This document shows, in pieces, positions 1-6,838 of a stretch of DNA of 36,813 nt (position 1 is its first letter; each line of letters begins with the position of its first letter). The position numbers and the translations under genes are program-made. This stretch comes from Colwellia sp. (GTDB lineage: Bacteria; Pseudomonadota; Gammaproteobacteria; Enterobacterales; Alteromonadaceae), in NCBI GenBank assembly GCA_029938115.1, contig JAPYOP010000046.1, forward strand, positions 1 through 36,813, written 5' to 3'. The notes beneath the pieces were generated by a model. It was not told the DNA's origin and ran no database searches. It was given only the letters and a program-made list of their open reading frames with translations.

Positions 1-2
1 GA

Positions 3-632
3 CGCTACTTTGTTGTAACTCAAACGCTAGAGTTTGCCGATGAAAATCTTGTACGACTATTTTGGGATATTCCTAATGCTTACTTTGCTAGTGAAATTGA
101 TGTTGCCTTACAAGCTAATACACTTTTTGCTTTAGATAACAGCACTGCAAGCTTCAAGCGTTATACCCCACAAGTAAATGACTTTGGTGATGACGAAATC
201 ACAGCAACGTTAACTCATGAGTATCACCCTGAATTATTAGCTGAAGGAAAATTCATTAATGATTTCATTGTTACCAATGATGAAGCAAATATTTATGCTA
301 TTAGTGAAACAAGTGAGTGGCTTAGTTTTGATGGTGAAACTTTTATTGATAATGGTTTATTAGAAGCCAATGAAAATGTTGTGACATTATTATTAGAAAA
401 GAATAGTGCTAGTCAGCCAAATTATCTGCGTATTGATATTACTAGCCCTAATGGCTTTTATTTAGATACTTATGATAATCAGCAAGCCATTATATCAACG
501 GTGCTAACCCAAGGTAAGCAACCAAGCAGCATCAAGTTATCGGGTGACAGTCAACGTTTACTTATCAATATTGATTCTTCAAATGATCCAGAAGTTGATT
601 CTCAAGTTGAGTTGGTAACTTTATCTCAGTAA
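3..632 (+). CDS. C-terminal part of an unrecognised acidic protein (5' end outside window)
   Basis: An open frame runs from the first bases of the window to the TAA at 630-632, about 209 residues, with no stop and no convincing internal start, so the true start lies upstream. The internal GTG at 381 only opens a sub-frame. The residues are rich in Asp, Glu, Asn, Thr and Ser, with short alternating hydrophobic stretches that suggest a beta-rich, possibly secreted or cell-surface protein. No membrane segment or catalytic motif can be seen. A strong terminator hairpin follows 23 bp after the stop. The family is not recognised; being coding is well supported by the uninterrupted frame, the function is not. 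Confidence 0.7.
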   Translation, partial: RYFVVTQTLEFADENLVRLFWDIPNAYFASEIDVALQANTLFALDNSTASFKRYTPQVNDFGDDEITATLTHEYHPELLAEGKFINDFIVTNDEANIYAISETSEWLSFDGETFIDNGLLEANENVVTLLLEKNSASQPNYLRIDITSPNGFYLDTYDNQQAIISTVLTQGKQPSSIKLSGDSQRLLINIDSSNDPEVDSQVELVTLSQ

Positions 633-655
633 TGAGATGGCAAGATATTTACTTT

Positions 656-682
656 AAAAGGAGCATTTTTGCTCCTTTTTTG
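656..682 (+). terminator. Rho-independent terminator of the upstream partial gene
   Basis: A perfect inverted repeat, AAAAGGAGCA with TGCTCCTTTT, closes around a short T-rich loop and runs into a T-rich tail. It lies 23 bp after the stop at 632 and isolates that gene from the acyl-CoA dehydrogenase. Confidence 0.85.
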
Positions 683-752
683 TTTTTTATATCTACACTA
701 ATAATCAATTTACTGAAATTTTTCTTTTAAAAAAGCCAAGAACATGATTAAA

Positions 753-768
753 TCAAACGCTTGTTTGA
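753..768. promoter_or_regulatory. PsrA-like operator upstream of acyl-CoA dehydrogenase
   Basis: TCAAACGCTTGTTTGA is an inverted repeat with two 6-bp arms around GCTT. It matches the pattern (C/G)AAAC-N4-GTTT(G/C) described for PsrA, a TetR-family repressor that responds to long-chain fatty acids in Pseudomonas and Alteromonadales. It lies 68 bp before the start of the acyl-CoA dehydrogenase. The match is seen directly; binding by PsrA is an inference. Confidence 0.5.
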
Positions 769-781
769 AAGTCTGACCACT
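768..781. promoter_or_regulatory. FadR-like site upstream of acyl-CoA dehydrogenase
   Basis: AAAGTCTGACCACT contains the GTCNGAC core of GntR-family FadR operators (E. coli type TGGTCnGACCA). It abuts the PsrA-like palindrome, and a second partial match, TGACCAGTT, follows at 781-789. The same AAGTCNGACCACT string occurs upstream of the GMC oxidoreductase at 6648-6660. Assignment to FadR is inferred from similarity to the consensus. Confidence 0.4.
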
Positions 782-835
782 GACCAGTTGTTTTTATTTT
801 GTTAAAGCGACGGTATTAAATATTGGAGAAACCTT

Positions 836-2632
836 ATGCCAGAATATAAAGCGCCGATTAGAGATATAAAATTTGTCATGCAAGAGCTACTTGATTGTGA
901 CAGTCATTATCAAAAACTAGGCTATGAAGATGCAAGCTTAGATATGGTTGATGCCATAATTAGCGAGGCAGCTAAATTTACTGAGCAAGTAGTAGCACCA
1001 ATAAACCAAAGTGGAGATGAACAAGGTTGTACTTGGACAGATGGTGAAGTAACAACACCTGATGGTTTTAAAGAAGCGTATCAACAATATGTCGAAGGTG
1101 GTTGGCCAACATTAGCGCAAAATGTAGATTTTGGCGGCCAAGGTTTGCCTCATTCCTTAAATACTTCAATTACAGAATTATTTTCTAGTGCGAATCACAG
1201 TTTTGCAATGTACCCAGGGTTAAGTCATGGCGCATTAGCGACAGTTGAAGAGCATGGTAGTGACTTTCAAAAAAAGGTTTTTATGCCTAAATTAGTTGAA
1301 GGTTCATGGACGGGCACTATGTGTTTAACTGAGCCTCATTGTGGTACTGACTTAGGTATGTTGCGTACCAAGGCTGAACTCAATGACGATGGCAGCTATT
1401 CTCTAACAGGTACAAAAATATTTATTTCAGCGGGCGATCATGATTTATCTGACAACATCATACATATTGTTATTGCTCGCATTCCTGGCTCACCTGAAGG
1501 TAGTCGTGGCATTTCACTCTTTATTGTCCCTAAATTTAATGTGACTGACGACGGTGAAGTCAGTGATAGAAATGCCGTAAGTTGTGGTTCTATTGAACAT
1601 AAAATGGGCATTAATGCTAATGCTACTTGTGTTATTAATTTTGATGGCGCTAAAGGCTATTTAATTGGTGAAATAAACCGTGGTTTAAACTGCATGTTTA
1701 CCTTTATGAATGTTGCTCGTTTAGGGGTTGCTAGTGAAGGTGTTGCTGCTGCTGAGGCCTCTTTTCAAGGTGCATTAGCGTACGCTAAAGATAGATTGCA
1801 AATGCGCTCATTAACGGGTGTGAAAAACCCTGAAGGCCCTGCTGATGCGATTATTGTGCACCCTGATGTACGTCGTATGCTATTAACGCAAAAGTCTATT
1901 GCTGAGGGTGGCCGAGCATTTATCGCTTATTTAGCCCAGTTGGTTGATATTGGTCATGTAGGTACTGATGAAGCAGAAAAAGCGTCGGCAGAAACTAAAT
2001 TGGCTTTATTAACACCAATCGCTAAAGCCTTTTTAACTGAACTTGGTCTTGAGTGTACAGGTCATGGCGTACAAGTATTTGGTGGCCACGGATTTATTAA
2101 AGAGTGGGGCATGGAACAGCTCATGCGTGACACTAAAATAAGTTGTTTATATGAAGGAACAACGGGTATTCAGGCATTGGATTTACTGGCGCGTAAAATT
2201 TTAGGCTCTAAGGGTGAAATATTAAAACCATTCGGCGCTGAAGTTACAGCTTTTTGTGTTGAGAACGCTGGTAATGAAGCCATGCAGGAGTTCATTCAAC
2301 CTATTATGACCTTTGGTGGTGATTGGCAAAAAATGACACAAGCCTTAGGTTTGAAAGCGATGGAAAATCCGGATGAAATTGGTGCCGCTTCTGTTGATTA
2401 CTTGATGTATTCAGGTTACTTAGTACTCGCTTATTTTTGGGCTAAAATGGCAAAAGTAGCGCAAGATAAGCTAGCAGAAAGTGATGATGACAGTGCTTTT
2501 TATCAGGCTAAAATTAAAACTGCTCGTTTTTACTTTCAACGAATATTACCAAGAGCTGCTGGCCATGCGGCATGTGTTGAAAATGGCGCAGAATCAATGA
2601 TGGCACTTGATGCCGATGACTTTTCTTTTTAA
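836..2632 (+). CDS. Acyl-CoA dehydrogenase, DmdC/AidB-like large subfamily
   Basis: A flavoprotein that oxidises an acyl-CoA to the 2,3-enoyl-CoA, passing electrons to electron-transfer flavoprotein. At 598 residues it belongs to the long subfamily with an extra C-terminal domain, often annotated as 3-methylmercaptopropionyl-CoA dehydrogenase (DmdC) but also serving straight-chain fatty acyl-CoAs. Visible landmarks are MCLTEPHCGTDLG (the FAD and substrate signature, near residue 162), GGHGFIKEWG near 418, and LYEGTTGIQ with E440 as the probable catalytic base. The start has GGAG 9 bp upstream. The gene stands alone between two terminators and is preceded by PsrA-like and FadR-like sites, which suggests a fatty-acid degradation role rather than DMSP metabolism. 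The exact substrate cannot be read from the sequence. Confidence 0.92.
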   Translation: MPEYKAPIRDIKFVMQELLDCDSHYQKLGYEDASLDMVDAIISEAAKFTEQVVAPINQSGDEQGCTWTDGEVTTPDGFKEAYQQYVEGGWPTLAQNVDFGGQGLPHSLNTSITELFSSANHSFAMYPGLSHGALATVEEHGSDFQKKVFMPKLVEGSWTGTMCLTEPHCGTDLGMLRTKAELNDDGSYSLTGTKIFISAGDHDLSDNIIHIVIARIPGSPEGSRGISLFIVPKFNVTDDGEVSDRNAVSCGSIEHKMGINANATCVINFDGAKGYLIGEINRGLNCMFTFMNVARLGVASEGVAAAEASFQGALAYAKDRLQMRSLTGVKNPEGPADAIIVHPDVRRMLLTQKSIAEGGRAFIAYLAQLVDIGHVGTDEAEKASAETKLALLTPIAKAFLTELGLECTGHGVQVFGGHGFIKEWGMEQLMRDTKISCLYEGTTGIQALDLLARKILGSKGEILKPFGAEVTAFCVENAGNEAMQEFIQPIMTFGGDWQKMTQALGLKAMENPDEIGAASVDYLMYSGYLVLAYFWAKMAKVAQDKLAESDDDSAFYQAKIKTARFYFQRILPRAAGHAACVENGAESMMALDADDFSF

Positions 2633-2656
2633 TTTTTAAAGCATTTTGAATTTGAT

Positions 2657-2685
2657 AAGGGGAAGCAATGTGCTTCCCCTTTTTT
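2657..2685 (+). terminator. Rho-independent terminator of acyl-CoA dehydrogenase
   Basis: An 11-bp perfect stem, AAGGGGAAGCA with TGCTTCCCCTT, closes an ATG loop and is followed by further T residues. It begins 25 bp after the stop of the acyl-CoA dehydrogenase. Confidence 0.92.
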
Positions 2686-2728
2686 CATTATTCAGATATT
2701 AAAAAATTAGTTATAAAAATAAATCAGT

Positions 2729-3155
2729 TGCCCACGAATTTACGCAGATTAACGCTGATTAGAGCATTAGCTATTTTCGTATAGCGTGTATAATCTATGA
2801 AAATCCGCGTTAATCTGCGGGAAAAACTTCTCTGTTTTTTGTTTTAGCCCACCAAAGAGCAATAAATTAGACACAATGCGATGTAAAACGCTGCCCGCGA
2901 ATTTACGCTGATTAGAGAATTAGCTATTTTTGTATAGCGTGTCTAATCTATGAAAATCCGCGTTAATCTGCGGACAAAAACTTCTCTATTTTTTGTTTTA
3001 GTCCACAAAGAGCAATAAATTAGACACAAAGCGATGTAAAACCCTGCCCGCGAATTTACCCAGATTAACACTGATTAGAACATTTAACCGACCATTTAAT
3101 TGGTGTGTTTAATCTATGGGAATTCGCGTTAATTCGCAGAAGAAAACTTATCTGT
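2729..3155. repeat. Three tandem copies of a palindromic repeat (about 155-163 bp unit)
   Basis: Copies start at 2729, 2892 and 3045 with TGCCC(A/G)CGAATTTAC. Copy 1 is 163 bp and copy 2 is 153 bp. The difference is exactly a 10-bp deletion in the left arm of copy 2; otherwise the two are nearly identical. Copy 3 is more diverged and ends near 3155. Inside copy 1, CGCAGATTAACGCTGATT is mirrored by a near-perfect reverse complement at 2803-2820, so the transcript could fold into a long hairpin. A shorter related piece lies at 24428-24460. No reading frame of note covers the array, which fills the space between the acyl-CoA dehydrogenase terminator and the convergent thioredoxin gene. Confidence 0.9.
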
Positions 3156-3175
3156 CTTTTCATATTTTAAACTAA

Positions 3176-3676
3176 TCAAGGCTTAATGATTTCTTTCACC
3201 GCTAATTCTAGCTTTGGGTTGTTAATATCAGAGCTAGTCGATTTGTAAACAGCCTTACCTTGGCGATTGATAAAAAATGTTGTTGGCGTACCTTTAACAC
3301 CGTAAAGTTCAACTACGGGCTCTCCATTAACTGCAGTGATGAAATCATAGCCTCTGGCTTTTATTTCATCTTGTGGCATAGCGCCATCGTCTTCATTAAA
3401 ACTAATCGAAACAATTTCAATACCCGAGTCTTGGTAGTTCTTTTTAAGTTCGACTAATTTAGGTTGGAGCTTTTTACAGTAGGGACACCAAGTTGCCCAA
3501 AAGTGTAAAATCACTGGCTTTCCTCGATAATCACTAAGTGAAATGTTTTCGCCCGATTGGGTTTTTAATTGCCAAGCAGGCGCTGTTGGGTAATCAGTTG
3601 AATTGGCGCTAAATATAATCATCAGGCTCATTATTGTGATGGTCTTTGCCGCTTTTAATCGAATTGAAATGTTCAT
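3176..3676 (-). CDS. TlpA/ResA-like thiol-disulfide oxidoreductase
   Basis: A 166-residue periplasmic thioredoxin-fold protein. Residues 1-26 form a signal-peptide-like segment with a basic start and hydrophobic core. The active site is WCPYC with C64 and C67, and the cis-proline loop is KGTPTTFF with P131, both hallmarks of TlpA, ResA and DsbE. The insertion around ISFNEDDG fits the same family. Such proteins reduce or exchange disulfides in exported proteins, often in cytochrome c maturation, but no cytochrome gene is near, so the partner is unknown. It is transcribed divergently from the lipoprotein gene at 3818, and its 3' end faces the tandem palindromic array. The fold assignment is firm; the physiological role is open. 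Confidence 0.9.
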   Translation of the reverse strand: MNISIRLKAAKTITIMSLMIIFSANSTDYPTAPAWQLKTQSGENISLSDYRGKPVILHFWATWCPYCKKLQPKLVELKKNYQDSGIEIVSISFNEDDGAMPQDEIKARGYDFITAVNGEPVVELYGVKGTPTTFFINRQGKAVYKSTSSDINNPKLELAVKEIIKP

Positions 3677-3817
3677 TAATTACCTAATTGAAAATGAATG
3701 TATTTATATGACCCTGTAAATTCGTTTTGAATTACAAAACAAACAGTTTTTTTTGCTTTTAATCTTTTGTGTGTTATCTTTTTAACTAGTAAGTATTTCG
3801 TACTTAAAGGTGTTTCT

Positions 3818-4996
3818 TTGAAAAAACTAATTCACAATTTATTTATCATGGTTGTCTTGATTACAATTTCTGCTTGCACTACTAAAAGTTCACTTGATAA
3901 TCAGGCTCAGCACCAAAGCAATATCGAAATCCCCATCAACAATCAGTTGTTTGCTAATAATACTATGCCTTTGAGCATTCAAGACGATATGTTCACGTTA
4001 ACTTTAACCCAACAGCAAGTGGTTATCTCGGCGGTACAGAAAAAGCAGCAGCGAGGTGTGAAACTGCATCAGGCTTTATATGATGTTTTGAATGATAAAT
4101 TATCGAGCTTCACCTATTACGGAGAAAATTATAACGCGGAACAAGCAATGCGTTTAAATAAAGGAAATTGTATGACGCTAGCTGTGTTAACTACTGCTTA
4201 TGCAAAACTACTGGGCTTAGAATTTTCTTATCGAAAAGTGAATACGTTGCCTGTTTTTAAGAAACAAAACAACTTAATTATTTCATCTTCTCATGTACAA
4301 ACTATTATTTATGATAATGAATTTTCTGAGGATGATTCAGCTTTTTATATCCGTAGACCAGGCTTGGTCATTGATTATTTTCCAGATAAAAATAACAATG
4401 CTGGAGAGTATTTAAATGAACTGGATTTTATTTCTATGTACTACAAAAATCTTGCTGGAGATGCCTTAGTTGTTAATGATCTTCCGAGTGCTTTTATGCT
4501 TGCGAAAGAGGCATACAAATATAATAATCGAAATGTAGAGGCGATGAACATACTCGCTATTATTCATCGACGAGCTGGTGATAGTAAAGGTTCAGAAGCT
4601 ATTTATACGAAGGGTTTAAAGTTCGAACAAAAAAATCTTAGGTTATTAAGCAATTATATTATGCTGTTAAAAACAGAAGGACGCTTTGATGAAGCTGAAC
4701 AATATCAAGAGAAGCTTAGTCAACTAAATGATCCAAACCCGTTTAATTGGCTTGAGCAAGCTTACATTGCCGAAAAAAACCATAAGCTTAATAGAGCAGT
4801 TCGTTATTATCAAAAAGCTTTAGTAAAAGCCCCTTATCTACATCAAGCCTATCTTGGCCTTTACCATATTTATCATGACAAGGGCTATTACGCTCAAGCG
4901 AAGGGGATGCTTACAAAAGCCTTAGAGTGGACTTATGAAATAGAACAACGTAAGCAGTATAAATACAAACTCTATAGTTTGGCTCAGTCATTTTAA
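3818..4996 (+). CDS. Transglutaminase-like/TPR lipoprotein
   Basis: A predicted lipoprotein of 392 residues. The TTG at 3818 is chosen as start because AAAGG lies 7 bp before it and because it places a lipobox (ISAC, C20) after a short hydrophobic helix; the longer frame from 3767 has no ribosome binding site. Residues 80-200 resemble a transglutaminase/papain-like fold: GNCMTLA with C118, SSHVQT with H159 and VIDYFPD with D186 form a plausible Cys-His-Asp triad. Residues 210-385 contain tetratricopeptide repeats, for example DEAEQYQEKLSQLNDPNPF and AVRYYQKALVKAPYLHQAY. Its 3' end lies only 19 bp from the convergent GMC gene. The catalytic activity is not known; it could be a protease, a cross-linker or an inactive scaffold in the envelope. 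Confidence 0.82.
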   Translation: MKKLIHNLFIMVVLITISACTTKSSLDNQAQHQSNIEIPINNQLFANNTMPLSIQDDMFTLTLTQQQVVISAVQKKQQRGVKLHQALYDVLNDKLSSFTYYGENYNAEQAMRLNKGNCMTLAVLTTAYAKLLGLEFSYRKVNTLPVFKKQNNLIISSSHVQTIIYDNEFSEDDSAFYIRRPGLVIDYFPDKNNNAGEYLNELDFISMYYKNLAGDALVVNDLPSAFMLAKEAYKYNNRNVEAMNILAIIHRRAGDSKGSEAIYTKGLKFEQKNLRLLSNYIMLLKTEGRFDEAEQYQEKLSQLNDPNPFNWLEQAYIAEKNHKLNRAVRYYQKALVKAPYLHQAYLGLYHIYHDKGYYAQAKGMLTKALEWTYEIEQRKQYKYKLYSLAQSF

Positions 4997-5015
4997 ATGT
5001 TTTGCGATAATTACA

Positions 5016-6623
5016 TTATGAATATTGGGCTAAAATAACATCAGCAATTTTAGCGGCTATCATTATTGTCGGCGCGTTAGTGTTACCACTAATTAGTGTT
5101 GGCATAATCGACGCATCTATAACTCGTAATTGTTGAATGCCATGTACTTTCAAATGGTTATCAACAACAGCCAGCTCATCATTACCCATTTTGCAAGTAC
5201 CGACGGGGTGATAAATAGTATTCGCCTTATTCTTTAAAAACTCTAAAATTTCTTCATCACTTTGCGTATTATCACCAGGAAATATTTCTTGGCCATTGTT
5301 ATCACTAAGCGGTGCTTGAGCTAAAATTGAACGGGCAATTTTAACCGCTTGGATCATATCTTTTTTATCATCTTCATGGTTAAGCATATTCAAGGTGATT
5401 CTAGGGTGTAAGCTCGCACTATCACCATATAAAGTCACACGGCCTCGACTTTTTGGGCGTAACAAGCAAGCGTGTATTGCAACGCCATAGTTAAGTAACA
5501 TTTTTAAATCGCGACCATGATCGTCAAAAGCCGCAGGAATAAAATGCAGCTGTAGATCTGGTCTTGATAAATTAGGTTTTGATTTGATAAAACCACCAGA
5601 CTCAGCTACTGCTGAAGTTAGAATACCACTGCGCTTTTGCTGAAAATATTTCAAAGCTTGCTTGAATGCCCACCACGCAGCTTTAGGTCTTAACGCTAAT
5701 AAGTCATCACGCTTATGGTGAGTCACTACTATGCTATCAGGGTGATCTTGTAAGTTTTGACCAACACCTGATAATTCATGCACTAGAGGAATATCATGCT
5801 TTGCTAACTCTGCTTTAGGGCCAACACCTGACAACATTAATAATTGTGGTGAATTAAAAGCACCAGCACTTAATAACACTTCTTTTTTTGCAAAAATATT
5901 ATGACACTTACCTTTAATCTTATAAGTGACACCAGTAACCACTTTGCTCTCGTTAATGAGTAATTTTTGAACTTGCGCGTCAGTAATTACTGTTAAATTT
6001 GTGCGATTGAGGTTAGGGGTTAAAAAGGCTTTAGCGGCACTACAACGTTGACCATTAATTTGAGTTACTTGGTAATAACCAACACCTTCTTGATTATGAC
6101 CATTAAAGTCATCGTTAATAGGGAAGCCTGCTTGTTGAGCGCTAAGGATAAAGTCATCATGAACAGGAGGCTTTGATCGTGAGTCTGCAACATTGAGAGG
6201 ACCATTCACGCCATGTAAATCACTTTCACCACGCTCTTGATGCTGAGTGCTTTTGAAATAAGGTAATACTTGATCAAATGACCAGCCATCATTGCCAAGT
6301 GCTGCCCAATGATCATAATCTTCTTTTTGACCGCGAATATATAACATGGCATTAATTGAACTGCTGCCACCTAAAGTTCTACCACGGGGATTAAATATTC
6401 TTCGATTGTTCTGAGTTGCTTCAGGCTCAGAATTGAATTGCCAATTAAGCACTTTGCTCTTCATTAACTCTATGACACCTAAAGGCATGTGAATGCTCCA
6501 ATGCTTATCTTTAGGGCCGGCTTCTAATAAACAAATTTGATAGTTACCGCAAGCTGATAATTTGTCAGCCAAAACACAGCCCGCAGAGCCGCCGCCAATA
6601 ATAATAAAATCAAAATTGTTCAT
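5016..6623 (-). CDS. GMC-family FAD oxidoreductase (choline/alcohol dehydrogenase-like)
   Basis: A 535-residue flavoenzyme of the glucose-methanol-choline family. The N-terminal FAD-binding loop is IIIGGGSAGCVLAD, followed by the first GMC signature GRTLGGSSSINAMLYIRG. The C-terminal catalytic region has HPVGTCKMG with H472 and then GNTNAPTIMIAAKIAD. The length and motifs fit BetA (choline dehydrogenase) and AlkJ-type (aliphatic alcohol) dehydrogenases. There are no betaine genes around it, and a FadR-like site shared with the acyl-CoA dehydrogenase lies just upstream, so an alcohol dehydrogenase feeding fatty-acid metabolism is the more attractive reading. That is an inference. No signal peptide is seen. 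Confidence 0.88.
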   Translation of the reverse strand: MNNFDFIIIGGGSAGCVLADKLSACGNYQICLLEAGPKDKHWSIHMPLGVIELMKSKVLNWQFNSEPEATQNNRRIFNPRGRTLGGSSSINAMLYIRGQKEDYDHWAALGNDGWSFDQVLPYFKSTQHQERGESDLHGVNGPLNVADSRSKPPVHDDFILSAQQAGFPINDDFNGHNQEGVGYYQVTQINGQRCSAAKAFLTPNLNRTNLTVITDAQVQKLLINESKVVTGVTYKIKGKCHNIFAKKEVLLSAGAFNSPQLLMLSGVGPKAELAKHDIPLVHELSGVGQNLQDHPDSIVVTHHKRDDLLALRPKAAWWAFKQALKYFQQKRSGILTSAVAESGGFIKSKPNLSRPDLQLHFIPAAFDDHGRDLKMLLNYGVAIHACLLRPKSRGRVTLYGDSASLHPRITLNMLNHEDDKKDMIQAVKIARSILAQAPLSDNNGQEIFPGDNTQSDEEILEFLKNKANTIYHPVGTCKMGNDELAVVDNHLKVHGIQQLRVIDASIMPTLISGNTNAPTIMIAAKIADVILAQYS

Positions 6624-6647
6624 TAAATTTTCCTATGTATCTAAAAC

Positions 6648-6660
6648 AAGTCAGACCACT
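6648..6660. promoter_or_regulatory. FadR-like site upstream of GMC oxidoreductase
   Basis: AAGTCAGACCACT lies 25 bp upstream of the GMC start. Read on the minus strand it continues as AGTGGTCTGACTTGTT, close to E. coli FadR operators of the type TGGTCnGACTTGTT. It differs from the site at 769-781 only at the central N. Position close to the start fits repression; function is inferred. Confidence 0.42.
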
Positions 6661-6838
6661 ATGAGTTATCTGTTATCATTTTTCAAGAATTAGAATAGAA
6701 ACACACTAAAAAACGCTTAGCAAAATTAATTGATAAGCGTTAATTTGTTTTAGACTTAATTGTCGTGCCTCACTTCGGGTTATATGCTCCTTATATAATA
6801 GGAGTGAGCAACTTTATGGCTGCTTCGTTCATGACAAC

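Noticed and set aside
2729..3155. Possible CRISPR array
   Set aside because: There are only three units of about 155 bp; the whole unit is repeated, with no short identical repeats separated by unique spacers.
6787..6804. Hairpin CTCCT/AGGAG after the M49-like gene
   Set aside because: The stem is only 5 bp and no T-tract follows on the minus strand, so it was not called a terminator.
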